Assembly (NCBI GenBank): GCA_021413675.1
Contig: JAIOQA010000165.1
Coordinates: forward strand, 1 to 36,469
Origin: Deltaproteobacteria bacterium
GTDB lineage: Bacteria; Myxococcota_A; Polyangia; Haliangiales; Haliangiaceae
Length of the DNA: 36,469 nucleotides
Reading direction: 5' to 3'
Positions 1-11,541 of the stretch are shown here, one piece after another. Numbering within the stretch: the stretch's first letter is position 1; the number at the start of each line of letters is the position of its first letter. The position numbers and the translations under genes are program-made. The notes beneath the pieces were generated by a model that saw only the letters and a list, made by a program, of their open reading frames with translations, made no database searches and was not told where the DNA came from.

Positions 1-1141
1 GCGGCCGACCGGGATCGCCGCGATCGCGAGCGGCACGACCAGGCCCGCCGCGACCTGGATCGCGGTGATGCCGAGCGGGATGGCGCGCGACGCCAGCTCG
101 AGGTTGAGCAGCGCCGCGATCGCATCCGCGAACGCGCGCGCCGCCAGCACGCTCGGCGGCACCGCGAGCGCGACCGCCGCGGCGCCCAGCACGACCAGCA
201 GGACCAGGTACATCGCGGCGAGCTGGCGGGTGCGCGCGCCGATCGCCTTCATCACGCCGATCTCGCGCACCTGGCGCGCGAGCAGCCCGGCGATGAGCGT
301 CGCCGCGAGCACGCCGCCCAGGCCGAGGGCCAGCGCGCTGAACACCAGCATCATGAGGAGGATCGCGCGCATCTGGCTCTCGTGCGGGTGCCGCTCGGGC
401 GGCGTGACCCGCAGCGCGTGCACGGTCGCGCCGTTCGCGCCGAGCCACGCGCCCAGCTCGCGGGCGCGCGCGTCGGCGTCGGCGAGGTCGGTGACCGCGG
501 GCGCGAACGTCACCCAGAGCTCGTCGAGCGCGCCGCTGCCGCCGAGCGCCGCGATCGTCGCCGGCGTGGCGTAGGCCCACGCGGTCCGCTCCATCGCCGC
601 GGGCGCGAGCGCGGGATCGTGGACCAGGCCGCGCACCGCGAGCTCCCGCGGCGCGCCGCCGGGCAGCCGGATGCGCAGCGTGTCGCCAGTGCGCGCGCCC
701 AGGAGCGCCGCCGCGGTCCGCTCGAGCCAGACCGTGCCGGGTGATGGCGGCCACGGGCCATCGAGCGGGGTCACGCTGCCGACCTCGGGCATGCGATCCG
801 CCGGCGCCACGAACAGCACGATCGGCCGCCACGCCCGCGGGCCGGGCGCCCCGACCGGGGCGCTCTCGACCCGCGCGTGGATCGTCGCGCGCGCGGTGAC
901 CGCGGCGATGCCCGGGCGCGCGCGCACGGCGTCGACCAGCGCGGGCGGCGCGGCGGCGAGCTCGACCACCGCGCCCGGCGGGTTGGTGCCGAGGTAGTTG
1001 CGGTGCATCTCACGCAGCAGGATCGCGCGGGCGCCGAGCACGGTGCCCACGCCGAACACGCCCGCGGCGATGCCGATGATCATGATCAGCGCGCGCCCGC
1101 GCTCGGCGCCGAGATCGCGCCACAGCTTGGTCCAGCGCGCG

Positions 1142-1149
<8 letters not shown>
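1..1149 (-). CDS. ABC transporter permease, FtsX/MacB-LolC type (C-terminus off the window)
   Basis: Reading leftward from ATG at 1149, an open frame of 383 codons continues to base 1. The first residues are [13 protein letters not shown], followed by a first membrane segment (about residues 17-40, rich in I/A/G/V), a periplasmic MacB-type domain of about 220 residues, and then an FtsX-type core: a membrane segment near residues 270-290, the cytoplasmic loop [16 protein letters not shown], and two more hydrophobic segments. That loop (E-I-G-x-x-K-A-I-G) is the hallmark of FtsX-family permeases that couple to the ATPase. The start overlaps the end of the upstream ATPase gene by 8 bases, so the two are translationally coupled. 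Known members move lipoproteins, antibiotics or peptides; the substrate here cannot be read from the sequence. The last part, where a further membrane segment is expected, is outside the window. Confidence 0.9.
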
Positions 1150-1885
<736 letters not shown>

Positions 1886-1891
<6 letters not shown>

Positions 1892-1911
1892 GTATGGTTA
1901 TGAACATGCTG
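1886..1911. promoter_or_regulatory. Palindrome between tetR-type gene and ABC exporter; candidate operator
   Basis: CAGCATGT (1886-1893) and ACATGCTG (1904-1911) are perfect 8-base inverted repeats around an A/T-rich 10-base centre, in a GC-rich genome. The site covers the ATG of the ATPase gene and lies about 84 bases before the TetR start. TetR dimers usually bind such palindromes and repress both divergent genes. Seen: the palindrome and its position. Inferred: its role. Confidence 0.6.
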
Positions 1912-1994
1912 TTCAGGAACGCCCGGGCCCAGCACGGCCGCGGGGTGACCGTCCGGTTCGGGACACTTCGCGTCCAAACGTCCAGGAACGCGCC

Positions 1995-2561
1995 GTGACG
2001 GCGACCAGACCCGACCGCCGGGTCGAGCGCACCCAGCGGACGCTGCACGCCGCGCTCATCGCCGAGATCCTGGTGAAGGGCTACGACGCGGTCACCGTCC
2101 AGGACATCATCGATCGCGCCGACGTCGGGCGCTCGACCTTCTACAGCCACTTCGCCGACAAGGACGCGCTCCTGGTCTCCGGCATCGGCAACCTGCGCGG
2201 CTTCCTGGCGAGCCACCGCGACCCCGACCGGTCGCTCGCGTTCACCACCGCGATGTTCGCGCACGTCGAGGGGCACCGCGATCTCGGCCGGGCCACCTTC
2301 GGGCGCAAGAGCGGGGCCGCGGTCCAGGAACATATGGCGCGGATGTTCACCGCGCTGGTCAAGGATGACCTCGCCGCGCGCGTCCCGCCGCGCCGCGCGC
2401 TGCCGATCCCGCTCGACGCGCTGGTCGAGTACGTCGTCGGCGCATTCATGGCGCTGCTGGCGTGGTGGCTCGATCACCGCACGCGGCTGTCGGCCGCCGC
2501 GATCGACGCGCACTTCCGCGCGCTGGTCATGCCCGGGGTCGAGGCGGCGCTCGGCCGCTAG
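1995..2561 (+). CDS. TetR/AcrR-family transcriptional regulator
   Basis: A 188-residue protein, the usual TetR length. The N-terminal helix-turn-helix is clear: about residues 12-58 include VTVQDIIDRADVGRSTFYSH followed by FADKDAL, the conserved end of the TetR DNA-binding domain. The C-terminal ligand and dimerisation part has a hydrophobic helix (VVGAFMALLAWWLDH) typical of the TetR_C_33-like group. The GTG at 1995 is chosen because it has AGGAA eight bases upstream and gives the normal length. An in-frame ATG at 1890 would add 35 residues of non-TetR sequence and lies inside the palindrome. The gene is divergent from the ABC exporter, the classic layout for a local repressor of an efflux pump. 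The inducer is unknown. Confidence 0.9.
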   Translation: MTATRPDRRVERTQRTLHAALIAEILVKGYDAVTVQDIIDRADVGRSTFYSHFADKDALLVSGIGNLRGFLASHRDPDRSLAFTTAMFAHVEGHRDLGRATFGRKSGAAVQEHMARMFTALVKDDLAARVPPRRALPIPLDALVEYVVGAFMALLAWWLDHRTRLSAAAIDAHFRALVMPGVEAALGR

Positions 2562-3031
2562 GGTGACTGGATCAGCTTGCGGACCACGCGCCAGTCGCCG
2601 AGCACCTCGGCGCCGATGTCCTTGTAGAGCGCCTGGGCATCGACGTTCCAGTCGAGCACCGTCCACTCGAACCGGCCGCAGCCGCGATCCCGGGCGATCG
2701 CCTCGAGGTAGCGAAGCACGGACCGGGCCACGCCGCGGCGGCGCGCCGAGGTCGCGACGAACAGGTCCTCGAGGTAGAGCGTCGGCCGGGCCAGGAAGGT
2801 CGAGTACGTCATGAACACCGCCGCGTACGCGACCACCGCGCCGTCCAGGGTCGCGACGTGGAGCTCGAACCGCGGCGTCGGCGCGAACGCGTCGGCCAGG
2901 AGGCGGGCGCACGCGGCCTCGTCGGGCGGCGGCAGCATCTCGTAGGCGGCGAGGGCGCGCACGAGCTCGAGGAAGGCCGGGCCGTCGGCGGGCGCGGCCG
3001 GGCGCACGGCGATCGCGGGGGCAGGGTCCAT
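2558..3031 (-). CDS. GNAT-family N-acetyltransferase, SSAT/thialysine-like
   Basis: A 157-residue acetyltransferase, a normal single-domain GNAT length. It begins [17 protein letters not shown] (beta-1/alpha-1 of the fold). The acetyl-CoA site is seen as [20 protein letters not shown] (R-x-x-G-x-A). The C-terminal signature [19 protein letters not shown] is typical of the spermidine/spermine N1-acetyltransferase and thialysine acetyltransferase branch. The expected reaction is transfer of acetyl from acetyl-CoA to a small amine; the exact amine is not determined. The ATG at 3031 was chosen because the longer frame upstream is low-complexity Arg/Pro/Ala with no homology. The stop overlaps the convergent TetR stop by 4 bases. 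No promoter or Shine-Dalgarno sequence is obvious. Confidence 0.88.
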   Translation of the reverse strand: MDPAPAIAVRPAAPADGPAFLELVRALAAYEMLPPPDEAACARLLADAFAPTPRFELHVATLDGAVVAYAAVFMTYSTFLARPTLYLEDLFVATSARRRGVARSVLRYLEAIARDRGCGRFEWTVLDWNVDAQALYKDIGAEVLGDWRVVRKLIQSP

Positions 3032-3079
3032 CGCGGCCGAGGGTCGCGCGAAACCCGGGATCGCGCGACGCCCGGCGGG

Positions 3080-3122
3080 CGCGAATCGCGCCGATCGCGG
3101 CGCGCGCGGCGATCGATTCGCG
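3080..3122. repeat. Inverted repeat between divergent GNAT and lolD genes
   Basis: CGCGAATCG (3080-3088) and CGATTCGCG (3114-3122) form a perfect 9-base inverted repeat with a 25-base G/C-rich middle. It lies in the roughly 230-base divergent region upstream of the lolD promoter. It could be an operator or a cruciform or hairpin element; nothing else is seen in this stretch. Confidence 0.4.
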
Positions 3123-3209
3123 GCCCCGCCGGGATCGAATCTCGCGGGTGCGCGCAGTTGCACCCCGATCCCCAGGCAACCAGGGGGCCGCGGTGCCGGT
3201 CCAAGCGCG

Positions 3210-3238
3210 TTGACAGGTCTATCTCGCCTGAGTAAGTT
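3210..3238 (+). promoter_or_regulatory. Sigma-70-type promoter for lolD-bamA
   Basis: A perfect -35 TTGACA (3210-3215) is followed after exactly 17 bases by TAAGTT (3233-3238). It stands 22 bases before the GTG start of lolD. The match and spacing make it one of the strongest promoter candidates in the window. Confidence 0.7.
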
Positions 3239-3260
3239 CCCGCCCCGATTCGGCTTTCCT

Positions 3261-4123
3261 GTGACAATCACCGCTGCATCCACTCCCTATCGTGACGCTG
3301 CCCCTGCCGGGGCGCCCCGCGGCGTCGGCGCGCGCGTCGATGTCGAGGGCCTCGCGAAGACGTATCTGCACGGCGGCCAGCGCCTCACCGTGCTCAAGAA
3401 CGTCAACCTGCACCTCGATCCCGGCGACATGGTCGCGGTGGTCGGGGCGTCGGGCGTGGGCAAATCGACCTTCCTGCAGATCCTCGGCACGCTCGATCTC
3501 CCGAGCGAGGGCCGGCTGGCCTTCAACGGCCAGGACATCACGCTGTTCGGCGCCGCGCAGCTGGCCGAGTTCCGCAACAAGACCATCGGCTTCGTCTTCC
3601 AGTTCCACCACCTCCTCCCCGAGTTCACCGCCGAGGAGAACGTCATGATGCCCGCGCTGATCCAGCGCATGCCGCGTGCCCAGGCGCGCAAGAGCGCCCG
3701 GGAGATCCTCGGACGCGTCGGCCTGTCGCACCGCCTCACCCACAAGCCGTCGGAGCTGTCGGGTGGCGAGCAGCAGCGCGTCGCCCTGGCGCGCGCGATG
3801 GTGCTCGAGCCCGCGCTGCTCCTCGCCGACGAGCCCACCGGCAACCTCGACCGCAAGACCGGCGAGGAGATCCACCGTCTGTTCCTCGATCTCAATCGCG
3901 AGCGCGGGTCGACCCTCCTCGTCGTGACCCACAACCCGGAGCTCGCCGCGATGATGCCGCGTTGCCTGCGCATGGAGGACGGCGGCGTGCTGGTCCCGGC
4001 CAATTCCCCGATGCCGACTCCGGCAGACGAACCCGTGATCGCGCCAGACGGCGCCCCCGTCGACGAGGCTGCCCCCGACGTGGCCGATGCGCCCGCGGCC
4101 GACGCCCCGGACGGAGGTGTCGC

Positions 4124-4127
<4 letters not shown>
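3261..4127 (+). CDS. lolD: Lipoprotein-releasing ABC transporter ATPase LolD
   Basis: A 288-residue ATPase of the LolD group: Walker [10 protein letters not shown], the Q-loop region [18 protein letters not shown] (the [10 protein letters not shown] form is characteristic of LolD), signature LSGGEQQR, Walker B then [10 protein letters not shown], and switch H in VVTHN. LolD energises release of outer-membrane lipoproteins from the inner membrane with LolC/LolE. Compared with about 230 residues for E. coli LolD, it has a short N-terminal extension and a C-terminal tail of about 45 residues rich in Ala, Pro, Asp and Glu. GTG 3261 is chosen because the in-frame TTG at 3210 is part of the -35 box. 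No LolC/E partner lies beside it. The stop overlaps the GTG of bamA (GTGA). Confidence 0.9.
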
Positions 4128-6622
<2,495 letters not shown>

Positions 6623-6689
6623 TCGTGGGTCACGGCCGGGACCGCGCGCGCGGCGGCATTCGCACACCGCGCGCCATCGCACGGTCGTG

Positions 6690-6738
6690 AGCGGGCATCT
6701 CGGCGGAACCGCGGCCCGGGCCGCGCGGCATGCCCGCT
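6690..6738. repeat. Large inverted repeat/hairpin after bamA
   Basis: AGCGGGCAT (6690-6698) pairs perfectly with ATGCCCGCT (6730-6738). The 31-base interior holds a separate 14-base perfect palindrome, GCGGCCCGGGCCGC (6711-6724). There is no T-run, so it is not a classic intrinsic terminator. It may be a stability or attenuation hairpin between bamA and the next gene. Confidence 0.45.
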
Positions 6739-6753
6739 GCAATGGCGAGGGGC

Positions 6754-7053
6754 ATGAAGGCATCTATCCTTATCCTCGCCGCGCTGTCCTCGGGTTCCCT
6801 GGTCGCGCTCGGGTCGTCGGGCTGCACCGACGCCATCGCCCAGGCCTACGACTGCCACTCGGTCTGCCAGACCTACAAGGACTGCATCGACAGCAACTAC
6901 GACGTCGGCGCCTGCGTCGATCGCTGCGAGAACCACGCGAGCGACGACAAGACCTTCGCCGACCAGGCGGACAGCTGCCAGAAGTGCGTCGACGATCGCG
7001 CGTGCTCCGAGAACTGGCCGTGCCTCGACAACTGCATCGGCGTCGTGCCCTGA
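6754..7053 (+). CDS. Small cysteine-rich lipoprotein (CX3C motifs), function unknown
   Basis: 99 residues from ATG 6754, with GAGG just upstream. An N-terminal signal ([20 protein letters not shown]) leads to a lipobox-like SSGC. The mature part holds ten further cysteines in about 70 residues, arranged as C-x3-C, C-x5-C and C-x2-C units: DCHSVC...DC...ACVDRC in the first half and SCQKC...AC...PCLDNC in the second. This looks like two small disulphide-linked helical hairpins. Two in-frame ATGs (6730, 6742) lie upstream, but the first overlaps the inverted repeat. It sits between bamA and ompH, a place usually free of such a gene, so a role in the periplasm or outer membrane is suggested but not shown. 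I recognise no named family. Confidence 0.75.
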   Translation: MKASILILAALSSGSLVALGSSGCTDAIAQAYDCHSVCQTYKDCIDSNYDVGACVDRCENHASDDKTFADQADSCQKCVDDRACSENWPCLDNCIGVVP

Positions 7054-7091
7054 GCACGGCCGGGGCCCGGCGCGGTGGCGCGCGTTTCGCT

Positions 7092-7120
7092 TTGACGACC
7101 ACGCGCGGTCGTCGTAGTAC
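7092..7120 (+). promoter_or_regulatory. Promoter of ompH with a 7-base inverted repeat in the spacer
   Basis: TTGACG (7092-7097), a 17-base spacer and TAGTAC (7115-7120). The inverted repeat GACGACC (7094-7100) / GGTCGTC (7107-7113) overlaps the -35 and fills the spacer, a position where a bound repressor would block RNA polymerase. The gene has a normal AAGAGG ribosome site (7128-7133). Confidence 0.6.
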
Positions 7121-7138
7121 ACACGCCAAGAGGCCCCC

Positions 7139-7672
7139 ATGAAGAGACTCGCCCTGATCGCCGCCATCCTCGGTGCTGGCATCGTCGTCAGCCCGATCGT
7201 CCAGACCGCCTTCGCCGGCGGTGGCACGCCCGCCGCCGCGCCTGGTGGCGTCGGCGTCATCGACATCGAGCGCACGCTGTACGACACCCCGGCGGGCAAG
7301 CGCGCGTCGGCGGCGTTCGACAAGAACCGCCTGGCCAAGCAGGCGGACCTCGACAAGCAGCAGAAGGCGCTGCAGAAGGACGCCGCCGAGCTCGACAAGC
7401 AGGCCTCGGTGCTCAAGCCCGATGTCCTCAAGGAGAAGCGCGACGTGCTCGAGAAGAAGTTCGTCGCGCTCCAGCAGTACTACGTGAAGCTCGAGCGCGA
7501 CCTCGCCGGCGATCGCGCCAAGCTGATCCAGGACCTGCTGCAGGCGGCCGCCCCGAAGATCGAGGTGATCGCCCGGCAGGAGGGCGTGACGATGGTCGTC
7601 GATCAGAGCTCGGTGCTGTGGGCCGAGAAGCGGGTCGACCTGACCGACAAGCTCAACGCGCTCATGAAGTGA
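7139..7672 (+). CDS. ompH: Periplasmic chaperone OmpH/Skp
   Basis: 177 residues, the normal size for Skp. There is a signal peptide ([20 protein letters not shown]... cleaved near AFA-GG), then the family start [20 protein letters not shown] (the VGVID-x-x-x-x-x-x-x-PxGK pattern at the base of the Skp body), a long charged coiled coil (about residues 60-135, K/D/E/Q rich), and the C-terminal strand region [21 protein letters not shown]. Skp trimers hold unfolded outer-membrane proteins on their way to BamA, and the gene lies two genes after bamA. ATG 7139 has AAGAGG with 5-base spacing. The sequence is intact. Confidence 0.93.
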   Translation: MKRLALIAAILGAGIVVSPIVQTAFAGGGTPAAAPGGVGVIDIERTLYDTPAGKRASAAFDKNRLAKQADLDKQQKALQKDAAELDKQASVLKPDVLKEKRDVLEKKFVALQQYYVKLERDLAGDRAKLIQDLLQAAAPKIEVIARQEGVTMVVDQSSVLWAEKRVDLTDKLNALMK

Positions 7673-7700
7673 TCGGTGGCCGCGACCGGCGGCGCCCGCG

Positions 7701-7709
7701 TGGTACACC
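7701..7709 (+). promoter_or_regulatory. Extended -10 candidate directly upstream of fabZ
   Basis: TGG-TACACC ends 6 bases before the ATG, and no Shine-Dalgarno sequence is visible between. It matches a pattern repeated at other operon heads in this window and would give a leaderless fabZ mRNA in addition to read-through from ompH. Confidence 0.35.
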
Positions 7710-7715
7710 AGCACC

Positions 7716-8168
7716 ATGTCGGAGCGCGCGGGCCTGTCCGCCGAGCAGATTCTCGCCATCTTGCCCCACCGGTTTCCCTTCCTCCTGATCGACCGGGTGC
7801 TCGAGGTCTCGGAGGACAAGGTGGTGGCGCTGAAGAACGTCTCGTTCGGCGAGCCGTTCTTCCAGGGTCACTTCCCCGGCATGCCGGTGATGCCCGGCGT
7901 GCTGCAGATCGAGGCGATGGCGCAGGCCGGCGGCATCCTCGCGTCGCGGGCGGTGACGTTCTCGCCCGAGACCCACGTCATGTACTTCATGACGATCGAC
8001 AACGTGAAGTTCCGCAAGCCGGTCACGCCTGGCGACCAGCTCATCATCGAGGTCGTGCCGCTGCGCAAGGGCAAGATCTTCAAGATGAAGGGCGAGTGCA
8101 AGGTCGACGGCGCGGTGGTGTCGTCGGCGGAGTTCATGGCCACGCTCGCCGAGCGGCCGAAGGCCTGA
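7716..8168 (+). CDS. fabZ: 3-hydroxyacyl-ACP dehydratase FabZ
   Basis: 150 residues, the full length of FabZ. The hot-dog fold signature is complete: [13 protein letters not shown] near residues 16-28, the catalytic His in [12 protein letters not shown] (His52) and the catalytic Glu in LQIEAMAQ (Glu66), 14 residues apart as in known FabZ. It removes water from 3-hydroxyacyl-ACP in fatty-acid elongation and thereby helps set the balance between phospholipid and lipid A. The position after bamA and ompH is the common one, but lpxD (usually before) and lpxA (usually after) are absent here. Confidence 0.96.
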   Translation: MSERAGLSAEQILAILPHRFPFLLIDRVLEVSEDKVVALKNVSFGEPFFQGHFPGMPVMPGVLQIEAMAQAGGILASRAVTFSPETHVMYFMTIDNVKFRKPVTPGDQLIIEVVPLRKGKIFKMKGECKVDGAVVSSAEFMATLAERPKA

Positions 8169-8177
8169 GCGGTGGGG

Positions 8178-9572
8178 ATGCGCGCCCGATCGATCGCGGC
8201 GCTGGTGCTCGCGCTGGCCGCGTGCAAGGGCAAGAGCGAGCGCGTGGTCCGCGGCAAGGACGCCGCCGGGCCAGTCGCGGTCGTCGATCGCACCGCGCAG
8301 CCCGAGCTGAGCCTCGTCCCCGAGGTCGAGCCCAACGACGATCGCGCCCACGCCAGCCCGCTGGCTCTCGGCGGCGGCGCGCAGGGCACGATGGCCGGCG
8401 ACGCCGATCGCGACGTCTACAAGCTGCACGTCGATCAGCCCGCGATGGTCGCGCTCGCGCTCGACGCGATCGACGCCGATCTCATCCTCGAGGTCGCGGC
8501 CGCCGACGGCACGCTGATCGCGAAGTCGGATCGCGGCCCGGCCAAGACCGCCGAGGGCATGCCCAACCTCGGGCTCGGGCGCGGCGACTACACCGTGACC
8601 GTGCGCGCGTTCGTCAAGCCGGTGAAGAAGCCCAGGCCGCCCAAGCCGGCCAAGCCGCGCCGGGGCGAGCCGCCGCCGCCGCCGCCCCCCGATGCGGCGC
8701 CGCCGCCGGTGATCGAGTCCGCGGCCTATCACCTGACCGCCGCGGTGGTCGCGCCCGCCGACGCGACCGAGCGCGAGCCCGATGACGACACCGGCGCGGC
8801 GTCCGAGGTGTTCCTCGGCGACAGCGTCCACGGCTGGGTCGGCTGGAGCGGCGACGTCGATCTCTGGAAGCTGTCGCTCGAGGGCCTCGGCCAGCGCAAC
8901 GCGCTCGACCTCGACGTCGCTGGCGTGCCCGGCGTCGCGCTCACGGTCGAGCTGCTCGACGGCGCCGGCCACACGCTCCTGTCGCGGCGCGGCGCCAAGG
9001 GCGCGCCGGTCGCGATCGGTCGGGTCCAGGCCGCGATCGCCGATGGCCAGCCGCCGTACCACTACATCAAGATCGCCGGCGATCGCTCGAACCCGACCGA
9101 GGGCTACACGCTGACCGTCGCGGGCCGCGTGCTCGATCTCGACGAGGAGGCCGAGCCCAACGATCAACCCGAGCGCGCGACGATGCTCACCACCGACGCG
9201 ACCGCGACCTCGGGCACGATGCGCGCCGCGTTCGCGCCGAGCGACGTCGACTGGTTCACGCTCGCGCCCGCGACCGAGGATCTGCTGCTCGATCTCACCG
9301 TCGAGGCGCCGCCGGATGTCGACCTCGCGCTGACCGCGCGCACCGACACCGGCGTGCTCGGCACCGTCGACGCAGGCAAGGCGGGCGTGCGCGAGCGGCT
9401 GTCGGTGACCGTGCCGAAGGGCGCGCAGGTCCGCATCCAGGTCAGCGCCAAGGCCGACAAGCACGCGCCGACCGAGCCGCGCGACTACCAGGTCCGCTGG
9501 AGCCTGTCGCCGGCCGCGCCGCCGATGCCGCCCGAAGAGGGCGAGCCGACCATCGACGCCGGAGCCGAGTGA
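8178..9572 (+). CDS. Lipoprotein with three PPC-like (pre-peptidase C-terminal) repeats
   Basis: 464 residues from ATG 8178 (a GTG at 8172 is an alternative). The signal is [16 protein letters not shown] with a perfect LAAC lipobox. Three repeats follow, each starting with an E-x-E-P-[ND]-D box and containing a G-x-x...D-x-D-x-[YWF] strand: EVEPNDD...[10 protein letters not shown] (about residues 50-80), EREPDDD...GDVDLWKL (about 198-235), and EAEPNDQ...SDVDWFTL (about 325-360). This is the PPC beta-sandwich pattern, found in secreted peptidases and in stand-alone surface proteins of myxobacteria. A Lys/Pro-rich linker separates repeats 1 and 2. No peptidase domain is present. It starts 9 bases after fabZ and its stop overlaps the next start (GTGA), so it is in the fabZ operon. 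Confidence 0.8.
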   Translation: MRARSIAALVLALAACKGKSERVVRGKDAAGPVAVVDRTAQPELSLVPEVEPNDDRAHASPLALGGGAQGTMAGDADRDVYKLHVDQPAMVALALDAIDADLILEVAAADGTLIAKSDRGPAKTAEGMPNLGLGRGDYTVTVRAFVKPVKKPRPPKPAKPRRGEPPPPPPPDAAPPPVIESAAYHLTAAVVAPADATEREPDDDTGAASEVFLGDSVHGWVGWSGDVDLWKLSLEGLGQRNALDLDVAGVPGVALTVELLDGAGHTLLSRRGAKGAPVAIGRVQAAIADGQPPYHYIKIAGDRSNPTEGYTLTVAGRVLDLDEEAEPNDQPERATMLTTDATATSGTMRAAFAPSDVDWFTLAPATEDLLLDLTVEAPPDVDLALTARTDTGVLGTVDAGKAGVRERLSVTVPKGAQVRIQVSAKADKHAPTEPRDYQVRWSLSPAAPPMPPEEGEPTIDAGAE

Positions 9573-10846
9573 CGCCGCGCGGGGGGGCAGGGGACACGCC
9601 CGAGGCGCTGCGCTCGATCCGGCGCGGCGCGCTGATCGCGGTCGGCGTGCTCGCGCTGGTCAACCTGCTCAACTACGCCCATCGCAACGTGCTGCAGCCG
9701 GTCTACGACGACCTGCGCCTGCGCTACGAGTTCACCAACCCCGAGCTCGGCTTCATCGGCAGCGCCTACATGTTCGCGCACGCGTCGGTGACCCTGCCGA
9801 TGGGATGGATCGGCGATCGCGCCGATCGCCGCCGCGTGATCGCCGCCGGCATCGGCCTCGCGTCGATCGGCGCCGTGGCCGCGACCTTCGCCACCGGCAT
9901 CGTCACCTTCACGTTCGCGCGCGTGCTGACCGGCCTCGGCACCGCCGCGGTGGTGCCGGTCGCGAACTCGATCCTCGGCGAGGCGTTCGCGGGCAAGTCC
10001 AAGGCGACCGCGTTCGCGGTGTTCAACCTCGGGCTGTTCCTCGGCGGCGTGTGCGGCTTCGGCATCGGCCAGGCGCTGGGGTTCCCGACCGCCTTCCTGG
10101 TGTTCGCGGCGCCGGGGCTCGTGCTCGCGTTCGCGGTCTGGCGGCTGCCGGTGCCGCCGCGCCGGGTGGCGAGCGCCGATGGCGCCGCGGACCTCGCCGA
10201 GGGCCCGAGCGTGTTCCTGGTCCAGGCCCGCGCGCTGCTGCGCATCCCGGCGCTGCCGTGGATCATCGCGTCGGCGACCGCGATGGCGTTCGCGTCGGGC
10301 GGCTACCTCGCGTGGCTGCTCGACTTCATGCAGACCCGCATGACCCACGACGACGCGATCCAGCTGCTCGGCGTGTCGATGGTCGGCGGCCTGGCCGGCG
10401 TGGTCGTCGGCGGGCGCGTCGCGGATGCGCTGCTCCGGCGCTGGCGCCACGGCCGGCTGATCGCGATCGCGATCGGCATGGCGATGACCGCGCCGTGCGC
10501 GCTCATCTGCATCTACAGCCAGCCCGGGCCGATGCTCTACCTGGGCAGCATCCTGACCCTGTTCTTCGTGTCCTGGTACCACGGCCCGATCGCCGCCTCG
10601 GTCGACGACCTCGCGCCGCCGGCGCGGGCCGCGACCGCGCAGAGCCTGATCATCTTCATCATGCACCTGGTCGGCACCGCGCCCTCGGCGTGGATCATGG
10701 GCGCGGTCATCGGCAAGGGCGGCCACGCCACCGAGACCGCGATGCTGGTGCCGACGGCGATGGTCGTGATCGCGGCGCTGCTCATGGTCCGCGCCGCGAC
10801 CGTGCTGGCCCGCTCGACTGGCGACACCGGCGCGCGGACGTTATAA
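9569..10846 (+). CDS. MFS transporter, Spinster-like
   Basis: 425 residues with about 12 hydrophobic segments. The N-terminus VNLLNYAHRNVLQPV resembles the LLNYxDR start of Spinster-type major facilitator proteins. The loop 2-3 motif A is present as GWIGDRADRRRVI, and the second-half equivalent is GGRVADALLRRWRHGR. Known eukaryotic Spinster proteins export lysophospholipids or sphingosine phosphate, while bacterial ones have varied or unknown substrates. Being in one transcription unit with lolD, bamA, ompH and fabZ makes a lipid-linked substrate attractive, but this is only inference. GTG 9569 overlaps the preceding stop by 4 bases. The sequence is intact. Confidence 0.82.
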   Translation: MTPRGGAGDTPEALRSIRRGALIAVGVLALVNLLNYAHRNVLQPVYDDLRLRYEFTNPELGFIGSAYMFAHASVTLPMGWIGDRADRRRVIAAGIGLASIGAVAATFATGIVTFTFARVLTGLGTAAVVPVANSILGEAFAGKSKATAFAVFNLGLFLGGVCGFGIGQALGFPTAFLVFAAPGLVLAFAVWRLPVPPRRVASADGAADLAEGPSVFLVQARALLRIPALPWIIASATAMAFASGGYLAWLLDFMQTRMTHDDAIQLLGVSMVGGLAGVVVGGRVADALLRRWRHGRLIAIAIGMAMTAPCALICIYSQPGPMLYLGSILTLFFVSWYHGPIAASVDDLAPPARAATAQSLIIFIMHLVGTAPSAWIMGAVIGKGGHATETAMLVPTAMVVIAALLMVRAATVLARSTGDTGARTL

Positions 10847-10847
10847 C
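10842..10847 (+). promoter_or_regulatory. -10 candidate TATAAC before the lipoprotein gene
   Basis: TATAAC (5 of 6 matches to TATAAT) lies 7 bases before ATG 10855 and overlaps the MFS stop codon. No convincing -35 and no Shine-Dalgarno sequence are seen, so a leaderless start is possible. Confidence 0.35.
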
Positions 10848-10854
10848 CAGCGCG

Positions 10855-11541
10855 ATGCGCCCCGTGCCCGTCCTGTCTCGCCTGCTCGCGCTCGGCCTCG
10901 CGCTCGGCGTCGCGCTCGGCTCTGGGGCCGCCGGCTGCGGCGGCAAGACCGCGCCCGGCCGCGCCCTCGGCAGCTACAGCGACGCGCTGCGCAGCCAGGA
11001 CTACGGCAAGGCCTACGGCCTGATGTCGTCGGCGTTCCGGGCCCGGGTCTCGAAGGACGAGTTCGTCCGCATGATGCGCGACAACCCGCGCGAGGTCGCC
11101 GACACCGCGGCGCGCCTCGACGGGCGCCACGACCACCTCGAGGTCTCCGCCGAGCTCGAGTACGGCCTCGGCGATCACCTGCGCCTGGTCCAGGAAGACG
11201 GCGCGTGGCGCATCGCCACCGACCCGCTCGCGTTCTACGACCAGTCGACGCCGCAGGCGGCCCTGCGGTCGTTCCTGCGGGCGTACCGGCTCGAGCGCTG
11301 GGACGTGATGCTGCGCTTCCTGCCGGACAAGTACCGGGCGCACATGGACGCCGACAAGATGAAGGATCAGTTCGAGGGCACCGGCAAGGAGCAGTCGGCG
11401 GTGCTCATGAACATGCTCGAGGCCAACATCGGCGCCACGATCGTCGAGAAGGGCAACGAGGCGCGGATGAGCTACGGCGAGCGCAACGAGGTGAAGTTCG
11501 TCCTCGAGGCTGGTGCCTGGAAGCTCCAGGATCTCGACTGA
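10855..11541 (+). CDS. Lipoprotein with DUF4878/NTF2-like repeats, function unknown
   Basis: 228 residues. The N-terminal signal (MRPVPVLSRLLALGLALGVA...) ends in AAGC, a lipobox. The rest looks like two related NTF2/DUF4878-like halves: ALGSYSDALRSQDYGKAYGLMSS starting near residue 40, and AALRSFLRAYRLERWDVMLRFLP near residue 140. Each is a helix pair with the pattern of small substrate-binding or adaptor folds, followed by a strand region (EDGAWRIATDPL; EAGAWKLQDLD). It starts 8 bases after the MFS gene and is the last gene of the envelope block. I do not recognise a named family; the fold call is from pattern only. Confidence 0.75.
   Translation: MRPVPVLSRLLALGLALGVALGSGAAGCGGKTAPGRALGSYSDALRSQDYGKAYGLMSSAFRARVSKDEFVRMMRDNPREVADTAARLDGRHDHLEVSAELEYGLGDHLRLVQEDGAWRIATDPLAFYDQSTPQAALRSFLRAYRLERWDVMLRFLPDKYRAHMDADKMKDQFEGTGKEQSAVLMNMLEANIGATIVEKGNEARMSYGERNEVKFVLEAGAWKLQDLD

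Noticed and set aside
3210..3260. TTG at 3210 as the start of lolD
   Set aside because: It is the first base triplet of a perfect TTGACA -35 box with a correctly spaced -10; the residues it would add are not LolD-like.
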